Shown one piece after another: positions 44,518-52,781 of a stretch of 64,000 bases of DNA. Positions within the stretch are counted from its first letter, which is position 1. Each line of letters starts with the position of its first letter. The notes under the pieces were generated by a model, which made no database searches, was not told the origin of the DNA, and worked only from the letters and a program-made list of their open reading frames with translations. This DNA comes from Aquificaceae bacterium. GTDB taxonomy: Bacteria; Aquificota; Aquificia; Aquificales; Aquificaceae. A program made the translations under genes and the position numbers. Where the stretch lies: NCBI GenBank assembly GCA_037481935.1, contig JBBFKQ010000006.1, positions 1-64,000 on the forward strand. Direction: 5' to 3'.

Positions 44518-45511
44518 TTTTGAATATCAGTTCTCTAACGGCTTTCTTTATAGATGTGACAAAGGGTGCCTGGTAAGAGTATTTTGGATCCGTTCCCGAA
44601 TATGCCTGGTATTTAAAACAGGGTGAAGCTTCAAACAAAACTATACTACCGTCCTGTAAAATGCCAAAATCTACGATAAATACGTCTAATTTTATTCTCT
44701 TGTAAATTTCTACAAGAGGTTTATACTCCTTTCCATCAAAACACTCTAACCATTTCCTTTCCTCATGCCTATACTTTTCGTACTTATCCATAACTCTTTC
44801 TCTATCCCTGCCGTGAATATTCCAATAATCAGAGACTATCATTGTCCTCGGGTATAGTTTGCCATCAATAATGAATACTCTATATTTCCTGTATAGACCG
44901 TCCTTGGACTTATAGTCTACAAACTTTACGAGGTAATATTCCTCTCCTCTGAAAGGATACCTCTCAAGCAAACTTACATCTTTGTAACTCTTCACAAGGA
45001 CCGCTTCGTGATATGTGTGTACCCCAACCTCCCTGAAAATAAATGGATACATTGCCTCTTTATCCGCAATCTCCTTTATGAATTTTAAGGAATCTGGTTT
45101 TATTCTCAAAACTTTAGGAACTATTAAACCATCAATACCCTTAAGAATTTCGTAGACTGTGTCCCGTGACAGTTTCATAACATACTGAGGATGATTTATT
45201 ATAGGTTTATTAACATTATTTTTCAAAAGTTCTATAGCAGACTTTAAAGCGTTCTTACATATGTCCGGCTCACATATAGCGTTAAAAATTACATTAAACG
45301 GTCTAAAATCTACATATATATTCTCAATATCTAGATCGGTATTTACTAAAAATGGTAGAACAAGAGGGGTTATTTCGAGTCCTTCAATATCTATCCTGTC
45401 TACTGCCTCGGAAACACCGTCAAAATCAAATTCCAATCTGCCAGGTTTGTAGTAGGACACAGTCAGCTTCCTGTCATCTCTTATACACATGATTTTTAAA
45501 ACTTTTATCAT
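44504..45511 (-). CDS. ATP-grasp-like ligase of unknown specificity
   Basis: 335 residues. ATP-grasp traits: 'INHPQYVMKLSRDTVYEIL' (about 100-118), 'YPFIFREVGVHTYHEAVLV' (nucleotide-binding strand, about 153-171), 'YYLVKFVDYKSKDGLYRKYR', 'YPRTMIVSDYWNIHG', and the metal-binding end 'LDVFIVDFGILQDGSIVLFEAS' (D...E-x-S, about 290). The 'FVDY-x-S-x-DG-x-YRKYR' and 'SDxWxxH' blocks are what I recall from ATP-grasp proteins linked to peptide or TPR-protein gene clusters; this is memory, not a search. It is translated with a D-2-hydroxyacid dehydrogenase. Product unknown. Confidence 0.68.
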   Translation of the reverse strand: MIKVLKIMCIRDDRKLTVSYYKPGRLEFDFDGVSEAVDRIDIEGLEITPLVLPFLVNTDLDIENIYVDFRPFNVIFNAICEPDICKNALKSAIELLKNNVNKPIINHPQYVMKLSRDTVYEILKGIDGLIVPKVLRIKPDSLKFIKEIADKEAMYPFIFREVGVHTYHEAVLVKSYKDVSLLERYPFRGEEYYLVKFVDYKSKDGLYRKYRVFIIDGKLYPRTMIVSDYWNIHGRDRERVMDKYEKYRHEERKWLECFDGKEYKPLVEIYKRIKLDVFIVDFGILQDGSIVLFEASPCFKYQAYSGTDPKYSYQAPFVTSIKKAVRELIFKNAEG

Positions 45512-45524
45512 GAACTATTAATTG

Positions 45525-45573
45525 TATCATACTCGTATAATCGATGAACTAAGTCTTGTATGATATAAATCAT
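45525..45573. promoter_or_regulatory. Inverted repeats in the divergent ATP-grasp / twin-domain protein intergenic region
   Basis: TATCATAC (45525-45532) and GTATGATA (45558-45565) are inverted copies 25 nt apart. ATGAT-ATAA-ATCAT (45560-45573) is a compact palindrome with the spacing of FNR/CRP-like boxes but not their consensus. Two TATAAT hexamers follow (45597-45602, 45605-45610) before ATG 45616. The region holds no gene. Confidence 0.4.
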
Positions 45574-45615
45574 GCACCTCTTCCTATGCTAAGTTCTATA
45601 ATCGTATAATGTGCC

Positions 45616-46155
45616 ATGGAAAGAGTATATTACCTTACCGATAGGTTCATGGGCTGGTTAGCGGGTAGAGATAGAGTTCTGTATGAGAAGCTAATTAAAC
45701 AGGCTGAAGTTGCAAAGGCTGAAAGGTATGGTGATTCCCTAAGCTTTGAAAGAGGAATTGCTCTAAGGTTTAGGAATGAAGATGATAGCCAGACATTTGG
45801 AGCCATACTGCAAGAAGCAACCCTTCTGTGGGTTAATCAGGAAAACAACTTTGGCTTTCCAGAAATACCTAAGAAAGCCACTTCAGGAGAATATATTTTC
45901 CTTTCTGATAATTTTTTAAGATGGTTACAGTTAAACAAACCGGAGGTAATCAAAGAGATTGAATCGCATATAGAGGACATGGGCATAGATAAGGTAAATT
46001 TTGGAATAAAAAGTTCTCCTCTGGACACTGGCTACTATCTTTTATTTTCCAAAAATGAAGATAGAGAATTAATCGGAGCTATACTGCACAGAGCTGTATT
46101 AGACGCACTTACATACATAAAAGAAACACGTAACACAATTAATTTTAACGTTTAA
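45616..46155 (+). CDS. Twin-domain protein P1, novel family associated with secretion genes
   Basis: 179 residues with no signal peptide or membrane helix. It consists of two divergent copies of an ~80-residue domain: 'YYLTDRFMGWL...AERYGD...GIALRF...FGAILQEA' (about 5-73) and 'YIFLSDNFLRWL...GYYLLFS...IGAILHRAV' (about 92-167). The protein at 53807 has the same length and layout. I do not know the family. It is followed 14 nt later by gspI-K-J on the same strand, suggesting a role in pseudopilus or secretion function. No Shine-Dalgarno is present; TATAAT ends 5 nt before the ATG. Confidence 0.72.
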   Translation: MERVYYLTDRFMGWLAGRDRVLYEKLIKQAEVAKAERYGDSLSFERGIALRFRNEDDSQTFGAILQEATLLWVNQENNFGFPEIPKKATSGEYIFLSDNFLRWLQLNKPEVIKEIESHIEDMGIDKVNFGIKSSPLDTGYYLLFSKNEDRELIGAILHRAVLDALTYIKETRNTINFNV

Positions 46156-46169
46156 AAAGTTGAACGAAT

Positions 46170-46547
46170 ATGCGAGGCTATACTTTAATTGAAATCTTAG
46201 TCGCCTTTTCTATAGCCATTATTGCTATACCCGTTATTTATCAAACCCTTTCAACCCTCAGTTCAAGACTCTACTATCTTGATAAAATTTCCCGTGAGAT
46301 AGATTATCTTCAGAGATACAACAACTCAGTAGTAGGAGAATTGACAAACCAGAGTAGCATTATCAGAAGCTTCTACTTTGAACTTGAAAGCATAAAGGGG
46401 GAATGTGAAGAAAAAGGCTCAGAAGAGAGATATATATCATGTCCATACAAGGACTTTTCGCCCCTTAATCCTTATCTCGATACACCAGTTGACGGTGTAA
46501 GAGTCATAGTTTTTAGCAGTGGTTTTTATTTCTTAATACCAAAATGA
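46170..46547 (+). CDS. gspI: Minor pseudopilin, GspI-like
   Basis: 125 residues. Prepilin leader MRG is followed by YTLIEILVAFSIAIIA (Glu at +5 after cleavage), the class III signal processed by GspO/PilD. The short body with an early 'LSSRLYYLDKISREIDYL' helix fits GspI or PilV-like tips. It overlaps gspK2 by 4 bp. Confidence 0.8.
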   Translation: MRGYTLIEILVAFSIAIIAIPVIYQTLSTLSSRLYYLDKISREIDYLQRYNNSVVGELTNQSSIIRSFYFELESIKGECEEKGSEERYISCPYKDFSPLNPYLDTPVDGVRVIVFSSGFYFLIPK

Positions 46548-47305
46548 AGCACAAAAAAAGTGGGTTTGTCACGATTTATGTCTTATGGATGATGAGTGCA
46601 ATGTTTGTTATTCTATTCGTTGCATCTGCTTCAGTTCAGAACATTTATCTTGGAGAGAGTAGAGACAGGGATAAATTGGCTTTCACTTTTGAATCACAGG
46701 CAGTTGCACGCATTGCACTCTGGAAATTGTTGAACAGCTATCCACCTACCTACGCAGGAATACTCACTCTACCATATGAGATGGAGCTAAAGGTAATGAA
46801 TAGAGTTTACAATGTTAGAATTGAAGCAGAGGATTCGAAAGTGCCGGTAAATCGTCTTAATCTCAATGAACTTATGAACCTCACAGATATTTTTCTTGGT
46901 GATAGGAATAAAGGTAGGCTAATTTTCACTTATTTGCAGCTGAACGGACGCATGAATTCAGTCAATGAGCTATACAACATAATAGGAAGCAATGGATTTG
47001 GTAAGCTCAAAGACCATGTAACTGCATACTCACCACGATTAAATCTCAATTATGCAGATGAAAAATCCATAAGAGTTATCGGATTGGGGAGAGGTGACAT
47101 AGAAGCTATAATTTCTCGAAGAAAAGATGGTGTGGTAAACATAATGGATATAACCAATACATTTAATGAGACAATTCTCTTAAAATATGCAACGTCAACA
47201 CCTAGACCTGCATATTACAGAATAAAAGTCAGGATGGCAAAGCCCTTTTATTCCGAGGCTGAATATATTCTTTCTCCAGACATGCAGATTCTTGATAGAC
47301 TATGA
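46544..47305 (+). CDS. gspK: Minor pseudopilin GspK-like (copy 2)
   Basis: 253 residues with a normal prepilin site (MKHKKSG before FVTIYVLWMMSAM) and GspK body traits: 'VPVNRLNLNELMNLTDIFL', 'LIFTYLQLNGRMNSVNELY' and 'PRLNLNYADEKSIRVIGLG' (the two alpha-domain entries of GspK). It is sandwiched between gspI and gspJ with 4-bp overlaps. It is a second GspK beside the one at 32481-33329. Confidence 0.82.
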   Translation: MKHKKSGFVTIYVLWMMSAMFVILFVASASVQNIYLGESRDRDKLAFTFESQAVARIALWKLLNSYPPTYAGILTLPYEMELKVMNRVYNVRIEAEDSKVPVNRLNLNELMNLTDIFLGDRNKGRLIFTYLQLNGRMNSVNELYNIIGSNGFGKLKDHVTAYSPRLNLNYADEKSIRVIGLGRGDIEAIISRRKDGVVNIMDITNTFNETILLKYATSTPRPAYYRIKVRMAKPFYSEAEYILSPDMQILDRL

Positions 47306-47778
47306 AGGCACAGAAAAAATACGGATTTACCCTCATTGAACTTCTCGTCTCTGTGCTCATAGCCATGTTCCTGTTAACCATGCTTTATGCAACCTTTGGG
47401 AGTCTAACGAGTTTTCAGAGCAGGTGGCTATCCTTAAGGAGAACATACGAAGTGAATGGTTTTTTTACAAAAATACAGGAGCAGATGCTTTTCTGTAGAA
47501 ACTTCAGATTAGTGGAAAACAGAAGTGGCAAAACTCTTGAATACTACACCACGGCGGGTTACACTTCGCCGTATGTAAAGGTAAAAGTAGTTATAAGTTC
47601 AGAAGGTATTGTGTACGAGGAAATAAATCCTGTCAATATGCAGACCCTTTATGAGAAAAGGCTTGATATGAGGGTAGAGAGGATAGAGGCTAATAAAAAC
47701 TATATAGAGATATACGTGAAAGGGCAAAAATTCATTCTGATAGTAAGGGAGGCAAGTAGCCCTCCCTTCCTGTTCTGA
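47302..47778 (+). CDS. gspJ: Minor pseudopilin GspJ-like
   Basis: 158 residues with prepilin leader MKAQKKYG before FTLIELLVSVLIAMFL, then a beta-rich body ('FQSRWLSLRRTYEVNGFFTKIQEQ'). Gene order I-K-J and co-translation support a tip-complex role. It ends 3 bp from the convergent lipoprotein gene. Confidence 0.8.
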   Translation: MKAQKKYGFTLIELLVSVLIAMFLLTMLYATFGSLTSFQSRWLSLRRTYEVNGFFTKIQEQMLFCRNFRLVENRSGKTLEYYTTAGYTSPYVKVKVVISSEGIVYEEINPVNMQTLYEKRLDMRVERIEANKNYIEIYVKGQKFILIVREASSPPFLF

Positions 47779-47781
47779 AAA

Positions 47782-49530
47782 TTACCACCTTATGAAGAAA
47801 TCTCCCACAGGGGCTTCCACTGCATAGTACCAGGAGCCATTTATGTAAAGCCATATGTGGGTAAACTTGTATTTCCTCTCACCTGCCTGTTGTATAGGTT
47901 TACCCATTATTTGCTCAGGTAGCTGGACCGTCATCTCACCCTTAGCTACTGCTAACGGTGTATTTTCTATGAGTTTAACACTATCGTATTTGAATTCCTT
48001 AACCTTTAGATTTAACTGTCTATTCATCTCCTTCTGCCTTTCTAAGGATACAAAAGTTTTGTATCTTGGGTCAAAGTACTTATATATGCACTCTACGTCG
48101 TCCTTTATCTGACACCTTGAAAAGTTTTCAGTAGCTTCCTTTAATGTCTTTTCCATGTCTCTAGATCTGGGTAAGCTGTGGTTTTTGCTTATTTTACTCC
48201 CAAGAACGTCCACTACCTTCATATTCCATCTGTTTTTGTCTCTGTCAAAGTTCTGGAAGAATATTCTGTAGAGGTCTTCCTTTATATGGACTATTTTGGG
48301 AACGCCCAAATTTTCTGAAGGTTTATTGATTAATCCGTTTTTATAAACCTTTCCATCCTTTGTTATATACGCTACCATGAGACTGGGGAATATGTATCTG
48401 TTGTCGGAGTAAACCAAAAAAGTCGCCCCATCAGTTGAGTAAACAGACTGGACCTGTTGAGTGAAAAAGTATTCGGGAACATCATCTGTGAGGGGCACAC
48501 CTTTTCCTTTCTCACTCAGGAATATGTTGGCTCTGGAGCTCACTGGAAAGCCTTCCAGCTTTATGGGTTCCGTCTGGCTTCTGTGGAAAAGAGATCCGTA
48601 GCCATCTTTGAAGGCAAATGGATAGTAATTTGTTCCGTAATAGTACTTCTTTACCTCTTCTGGACTGTAGGAGGCGAGCTTTCGCAGTTTGTCGGGTCCT
48701 TCAATTTTAAATACCTCTATGTTACCTCCCACAGCCGGGTCATACCAGCCTGTAACAATATAGGAATTTTTAGGAAAGCTGTATAGATGATATATTGTCC
48801 TGTTATCACGTTCCAAGAGTGTCCTGTCTTCCCTTCTGTCTACAAGATAGGATTTGATAAAATCCTTACCACCAGACATGGCATAGATGATGTAAAAACC
48901 AGCCCCCTCCGCATAAGCTGGCATGAACTTTTCGTATAGTGTTTGCCCTTGGAAATGTATAAACTCTTCCTTTTCAGGGACTTTTTCCCCGTAGTTTTCA
49001 AGAACCAGGTAGGCGATGGAGTATCCCACGAGATGTTCATCATACCAGGCAAGAAGCAGTCTCCCTTTTCCATCTGTTGCCATGTGGGCGGGGCTGAGAG
49101 CCTGCTTTGTGGTAGAGAAGTATCTGGTCAGTATCTTTCCATCCTTGAGGTCGTATCTTGTAAACACAACCTGCTTATCGTTGGCTTCCTTTATCCAGTA
49201 AGACACATACAGATACTTCCCATCGTAAAGGTAGGAGAGCCTGCCATAGATTGCTCTTGGATGCTCTTTTACCACATCCTCGTTTATTACCACGTCCCTG
49301 CCATCCACCCAGAGGTGTATCCTGCCGGTAGGGTCGTAATAGAGAAAGGCAATTCTGTCTTCTGAATTCATTTCTCTAATGGGTTCATACTGGGAATCAT
49401 CAAACCTTATGGGGATTTCTATGGTCCTTATCTCTTTCTCCGACTTGATAAAAGACTGAGCCTTTCTTTCACAGGAAAGGAAGCCGAGACCAATCAAAAC
49501 CACAGAGAAAAATAAAAACAACCGTGACAT
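47782..49530 (-). CDS. Large lipoprotein with beta-propeller-like body and NTF2-like C-terminus
   Basis: 582 residues. The signal peptide ends in a lipobox 'LGFLSC' (Cys19). The middle (about 60-420) consists of repeated 'YLYVSYW', 'LLLAWYDE', 'FYIIYAMSGG' and 'TFLVYSDNR' strands, compatible with a beta-propeller of fewer than seven clear blades. The end (about 450-580: 'LKEATENFSRCQIKDDVECIY', 'RKYKFTHIWLYINGSWYYAVEA') looks like an NTF2/SnoaL-like fold. Function unknown; surface or periplasmic lipoprotein. The Shine-Dalgarno AAGGAG precedes the ATG. Confidence 0.65.
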   Translation of the reverse strand: MSRLFLFFSVVLIGLGFLSCERKAQSFIKSEKEIRTIEIPIRFDDSQYEPIREMNSEDRIAFLYYDPTGRIHLWVDGRDVVINEDVVKEHPRAIYGRLSYLYDGKYLYVSYWIKEANDKQVVFTRYDLKDGKILTRYFSTTKQALSPAHMATDGKGRLLLAWYDEHLVGYSIAYLVLENYGEKVPEKEEFIHFQGQTLYEKFMPAYAEGAGFYIIYAMSGGKDFIKSYLVDRREDRTLLERDNRTIYHLYSFPKNSYIVTGWYDPAVGGNIEVFKIEGPDKLRKLASYSPEEVKKYYYGTNYYPFAFKDGYGSLFHRSQTEPIKLEGFPVSSRANIFLSEKGKGVPLTDDVPEYFFTQQVQSVYSTDGATFLVYSDNRYIFPSLMVAYITKDGKVYKNGLINKPSENLGVPKIVHIKEDLYRIFFQNFDRDKNRWNMKVVDVLGSKISKNHSLPRSRDMEKTLKEATENFSRCQIKDDVECIYKYFDPRYKTFVSLERQKEMNRQLNLKVKEFKYDSVKLIENTPLAVAKGEMTVQLPEQIMGKPIQQAGERKYKFTHIWLYINGSWYYAVEAPVGDFFIRW

Positions 49531-49557
49531 CTTTTCTCCTTCACCTTTTGTTGAAGA

Positions 49558-49574
49558 GGCGGGCAGAGCCCGCC
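49558..49574 (-). terminator. Terminator-like hairpin after the abundant secreted-protein gene
   Basis: On the reverse strand GGCGGGC-TCT-GCCCGCC (7-bp stem, TCT loop) lies 10 nt after the stop of the 49585-50802 gene, followed by TCTTCAAC. The U tract is weak, so termination may be partial and allow read-through into the 582-residue lipoprotein gene. Confidence 0.55.
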
Positions 49575-49584
49575 ACGGGATAGA

Positions 49585-50802
49585 TTATCTGATATAGATG
49601 AGCTGATGGAGAGGTGTTATGGCAAAGCCGTAGGCGGGGTTTACTTCCACTTTGAAGGCTATGATGCCGTCTCCAAGCTCAGCAGCCCTGTTTTCTTGGG
49701 GCAGGGTGTTGCACGCTGCAGGAGTGCCGGCAGGATCTTGACAGTATGCCACTGGCCTGAGGTTAAACCATGCACCATGTCTCCTTATGACGGGGTCAAG
49801 TGGAACAAGACCGGGTGTTCCCTCTTCGGAGGCAGCCCTTATCTCTGCTGCACACCTGAAGTCTATGGTTCTCACAGCAGACAGCCTCTGCTCGTCACGC
49901 AGGTAGTAACCCTGTATTGGGTTGCCGGGTATGAAGTCGTTGTTTCTTCCCTCTGTTATTGCGGTGAGCCTTATGGCAGCGGCGTAGTTTACACTGCTGA
50001 AGTTGACCGTGGAGCCGGGCTGATTGTTATTACTACCGGGATTAAAGCGGTCTCGATTGACGGCTATGGCGTAGACGAATGTGTCGGCAACGTCAGTAGG
50101 AAGGAAAGCAAAGTATCCAACGTTAGGAGCGGAATCGGTGTTGGCATATCTGTGATCCACAGGTTCCGTAGTGCCAACAGTTGCCGCTATCGTGTTGTGG
50201 TTACCTCCTCCTGCTTCCCAGAGCTCTCTCACATCGCCAAAGCCTCTATGGTGCATCTCTATTGCCCTTTGGGAGTAGAGGAATCTGGATGTGAGATTAA
50301 AGACGATCGCCTCTGCGGCGAGGGTCTGGCAGTTGGCAGTGGTGCCTTCAGTAGCATCGCAGTCTTCCACTGTTATGGGCTGTGTAGAAGCCACGTTTTC
50401 AAGGACTGCAAAGCCCTGCATGGGTATGCCAGGGTCGTATCCACCGCCCACAGTTCCTATGAGACCGCCCTCAAATATGGGTGGCTTTGGAACGGGGGAT
50501 ACGGTGGCATCCACTATGAAGGTGGTGAGGTCGTTTGTGGAGGATGGAACAAGCAGGTTCCTCTCAGAGCAGGCAGTCATGGCTGGTGCCAGGCTGGACT
50601 TGAACTGATAGGTTATGTGGACGCCGGGTGCACCCAGGACGTTAGGAAGACTGGGTGTAGTTGTTATGTAGGACAGAACGGTTACCCACCCACCTCCAGA
50701 CTTAATGGCGGGTATCATCACCGCAGATGCCTTTGCCTGCTGGCTGGCACCAAAGAGTGCCATTGCTGTCAGAGCTGAGGCTGCGATAGCCTTCTTCTTC
50801 AT
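49585..50802 (-). CDS. Secreted protein of unknown function, probably abundant
   Basis: 405 residues: a classic signal peptide ('KKKAIAASALTAMALFGASQQAKA', cut near residue 26, given here by its parts), then a Ser/Thr/Gly/Asn-rich mature protein with scattered Cys pairs ('EDCDATEG..NCQTL', 'YCQDPAGTPAACN') typical of extracytoplasmic beta-rich proteins. No C-terminal sorting motif. A consensus promoter and strong Shine-Dalgarno (AAGGAGG) suggest high expression. Candidate surface-layer protein or type II substrate (inference). Confidence 0.72.
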   Translation of the reverse strand: MKKKAIAASALTAMALFGASQQAKASAVMIPAIKSGGGWVTVLSYITTTPSLPNVLGAPGVHITYQFKSSLAPAMTACSERNLLVPSSTNDLTTFIVDATVSPVPKPPIFEGGLIGTVGGGYDPGIPMQGFAVLENVASTQPITVEDCDATEGTTANCQTLAAEAIVFNLTSRFLYSQRAIEMHHRGFGDVRELWEAGGGNHNTIAATVGTTEPVDHRYANTDSAPNVGYFAFLPTDVADTFVYAIAVNRDRFNPGSNNNQPGSTVNFSSVNYAAAIRLTAITEGRNNDFIPGNPIQGYYLRDEQRLSAVRTIDFRCAAEIRAASEEGTPGLVPLDPVIRRHGAWFNLRPVAYCQDPAGTPAACNTLPQENRAAELGDGIIAFKVEVNPAYGFAITPLHQLIYIR

Positions 50803-50837
50803 GGTTCTACCCTCCTTAAAGGTTTTAGTTGCTTACA

Positions 50838-50866
50838 AGTATAGCAAAAAATTTTTTGCTTGTCAA
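50838..50866 (-). promoter_or_regulatory. Consensus promoter with perfect spacer palindrome (secreted-protein gene)
   Basis: On the reverse strand TTGACA (50861-50866), a 17-bp spacer and TATACT (50838-50843). AGCAAAAAATTTTTTGCT (50843-50860) is an 18-bp perfect palindrome that fills the spacer and touches the -10, an ideal repressor site, or an intrinsically bent A-tract/T-tract. Confidence 0.8.
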
Positions 50867-50911
50867 GGGTTTTTTGTTTTCCCCTGACATTTCACTCAGT
50901 GGGTGTATAGG

Positions 50912-50945
50912 TTTTAACCAGTGGTTCACGGGTTAAAATTTTTTC
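50912..50945 (+). promoter_or_regulatory. -10 element and overlapping inverted repeat upstream of a lipoprotein gene
   Basis: TTTTAACC (50912-50919) and GGTTAAAA (50931-50938) form an 8-bp inverted repeat with an 11-nt spacer. The right arm overlaps TAAAAT (50934-50939), which is followed by exactly 6 nt and ATG 50946. There is no Shine-Dalgarno, so this is a regulated leaderless-type start. Confidence 0.5.
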
Positions 50946-52424
50946 ATGGTATTTGCATGGTTTCTCCTGTTCTTTGTTTTTGTTCTATCCTGTGGAGGGG
51001 GTGGTGAGCCTGTCAGCCTTCAGCTCAGGCTCTCTTCTTCCTCTGAGCCCTATTACACGGGCGTATGGGTCAGGGTTTCAGGAAGGGACTTTGAGCCTGT
51101 TTTCTTGCAGAGGTCAGGAGTTTTCTACCCCGGGGACAGGGTGGTCTTTGAGCTTCAGCTCCCACCGGGCAGGGAAAGGCACATAGAGGCGGTCATACTT
51201 GACCCCAGTGGAAGGCCTGCCTTCTATGGGAGAAGGACCCTTGACCTCTTGGGTGGCGTGGTGGTTATGGATATGCAGGAGAGCTTTCTCAGGGTAAGAC
51301 TGGAGGAGAGGTTTCTGGATAGTGCGGTGCCTGTGGATGGAAGGATACTTTACCTTTTTTCTGAAGACTTTTATAGCCTGAATTACTCCACAGTTTCAGA
51401 GCCCTTCTGGGTTGGCTCCTATTTAGCCTTTCAGGACTCTTCTGGCTGGCGTTTTAACTACCTGCCTGCTCCCGGGGAGTATGCCTTTGCATACTCAGGG
51501 CTTTACGAGATTCCCTTTTCTCTTCCTGAGGGAGAAAGCAGGCTGGAGCTTTATGGCTCCTATGTGGGGGAGCTGGGCAAGGAGGACAAAATCATAAAAA
51601 TTAGCTCAGAGCGTCTGCTCTCTGGGGGCATACCTCTTCTGGCAGGTGTGGGCAGAAGGCTTTACCTTTATGCGGATGGCTCTTTCAAGCCCGCCTGTGA
51701 GCTGTTTGAATGCATATCTCTGAACCTTTCCATCTCAGCACCGGAGCTGGAGAACTACGGACTTTTTGTAAGACCATACGGGCTTGATATCCCCGTGCAG
51801 GAAGGGGAGAGGTTTGTTTTGTTCAGAGGCATTCCCTACTGGCTCAGGCTGGAGGGAAGTGTGAAAACTCCCTGCAGGATGGACTACAGGCTGTGGGTAA
51901 ATCTTGGGGAGAACTTCTCTGGTGAGGCAAAGGTGGAGGTCAGAACGAAGAGGGTAAGGCTTGAGGGCGTCCACCCCAGCGCCCAGATAAGGGTCTATTC
52001 GGAAAACCTTCAGATGGAGGGGCGTTGCGAGAGCTCCGCAAGGGAGGGTCTTGAGGTTCCCTATGCGATGGAAGAAGACCTGTGGGTAGAAGCCAGATAT
52101 CCAGACGGGCTTGTGGTAGGGGTCCTGCTCAGGGCGGGTCAGGAGGCTGTCAATCTGCCAGAAATTGACCTGAAGGTCAGTCTTGAACTTCGGAAGGATA
52201 TTTTGACTTTTAGCTTTGAAAGGGTGGGTTTTGCTGGCTGGTGCTCCCTTGAGCTCTGGGAAGGAGAAAAGAGGGTCCATATTGACCGCATACCGCCATG
52301 GAGAAGTTACATAAAACTCAAAAACACGGGCTACTTCCAGAGAGAGCCAGAATACAGGCTAAGATGCCAGTGGCAAGGTGGCTATGTGGAGAGGAGTTCA
52401 GTCAAGGGCTCTGAGGTTTTTTGA
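50946..52424 (+). CDS. Lipoprotein of unknown function
   Basis: 492 residues. Signal peptide with lipobox 'FVLSC' (Cys16) followed by Gly residues. The body is beta-rich ('GVWVRVSGRDFEPVFL', 'IEAVILDPSGRPAFYG') and looks like several immunoglobulin-like or carboxypeptidase-regulatory-like sandwiches, with five or six Cys in the second half. No family recognised. The last 27 bp overlap the convergent anti-sigma-like gene. Confidence 0.65.
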   Translation: MVFAWFLLFFVFVLSCGGGGEPVSLQLRLSSSSEPYYTGVWVRVSGRDFEPVFLQRSGVFYPGDRVVFELQLPPGRERHIEAVILDPSGRPAFYGRRTLDLLGGVVVMDMQESFLRVRLEERFLDSAVPVDGRILYLFSEDFYSLNYSTVSEPFWVGSYLAFQDSSGWRFNYLPAPGEYAFAYSGLYEIPFSLPEGESRLELYGSYVGELGKEDKIIKISSERLLSGGIPLLAGVGRRLYLYADGSFKPACELFECISLNLSISAPELENYGLFVRPYGLDIPVQEGERFVLFRGIPYWLRLEGSVKTPCRMDYRLWVNLGENFSGEAKVEVRTKRVRLEGVHPSAQIRVYSENLQMEGRCESSAREGLEVPYAMEEDLWVEARYPDGLVVGVLLRAGQEAVNLPEIDLKVSLELRKDILTFSFERVGFAGWCSLELWEGEKRVHIDRIPPWRSYIKLKNTGYFQREPEYRLRCQWQGGYVERSSVKGSEVF

Positions 52425-52781
52425 CTTGCTGAGAAACTCCCTTACCCTACTCTCCTCGCCCTTTAGGATGAACACGTCCCCTTCGTATGGACCTTCAATA
52501 GTGAGCTGATGGCTTCTGAGCTCATCCGAGAGTTTTTTGATGCCTACGTCCTCAACAATTTTTACTGGAATACCGGCGGAGAAGGTCTGATATTCTGTGT
52601 TTTTCAGTGGCTGATAAAAATATAATCCCAAAAGCACCAGCATGAGAAAAGCCTCAAGGACCGCAACCTTGAGGAGCCTTTTTCTTTTTTCCCTTTCCAG
52701 CCTGAGGGCGACCTTGAAGTCCATGGCTTCCGGTGGCTTCAAAGAGCCGTAGTATTCTTCAAAGGCTTTCCTTATGCTCAT
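52398..52781 (-). CDS. Single-pass membrane protein, putative anti-sigma factor
   Basis: 127 residues: a basic cytoplasmic N-terminus (about 1-38), a transmembrane helix (about 39-56, 'VAVLEAFLMLVLLGLYFY') and a small periplasmic domain. It overlaps the ECF sigma gene by 23 bp, the usual place of an anti-sigma factor. The zinc motif H-x3-C-x2-C of ZAS anti-sigma domains is absent, so it would belong to a non-ZAS class. Confidence 0.55.
   Translation of the reverse strand: MSIRKAFEEYYGSLKPPEAMDFKVALRLEREKRKRLLKVAVLEAFLMLVLLGLYFYQPLKNTEYQTFSAGIPVKIVEDVGIKKLSDELRSHQLTIEGPYEGDVFILKGEESRVREFLSKSKNLRALD

Noticed and set aside
43504-45511. VanH-VanA glycopeptide-resistance genes
   Set aside because: The dehydrogenase fits loosely, but the ATP-grasp protein lacks D-Ala-D-Ala ligase motifs and no VanX is present; kept only as an analogy.
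49606-50778. Long open frame (390 codons) on the forward strand opposite the secreted-protein gene
   Set aside because: It mirrors the reverse-strand gene, which has a signal peptide, consensus promoter and Shine-Dalgarno; the forward translation has no recognisable domain and an implausible composition.
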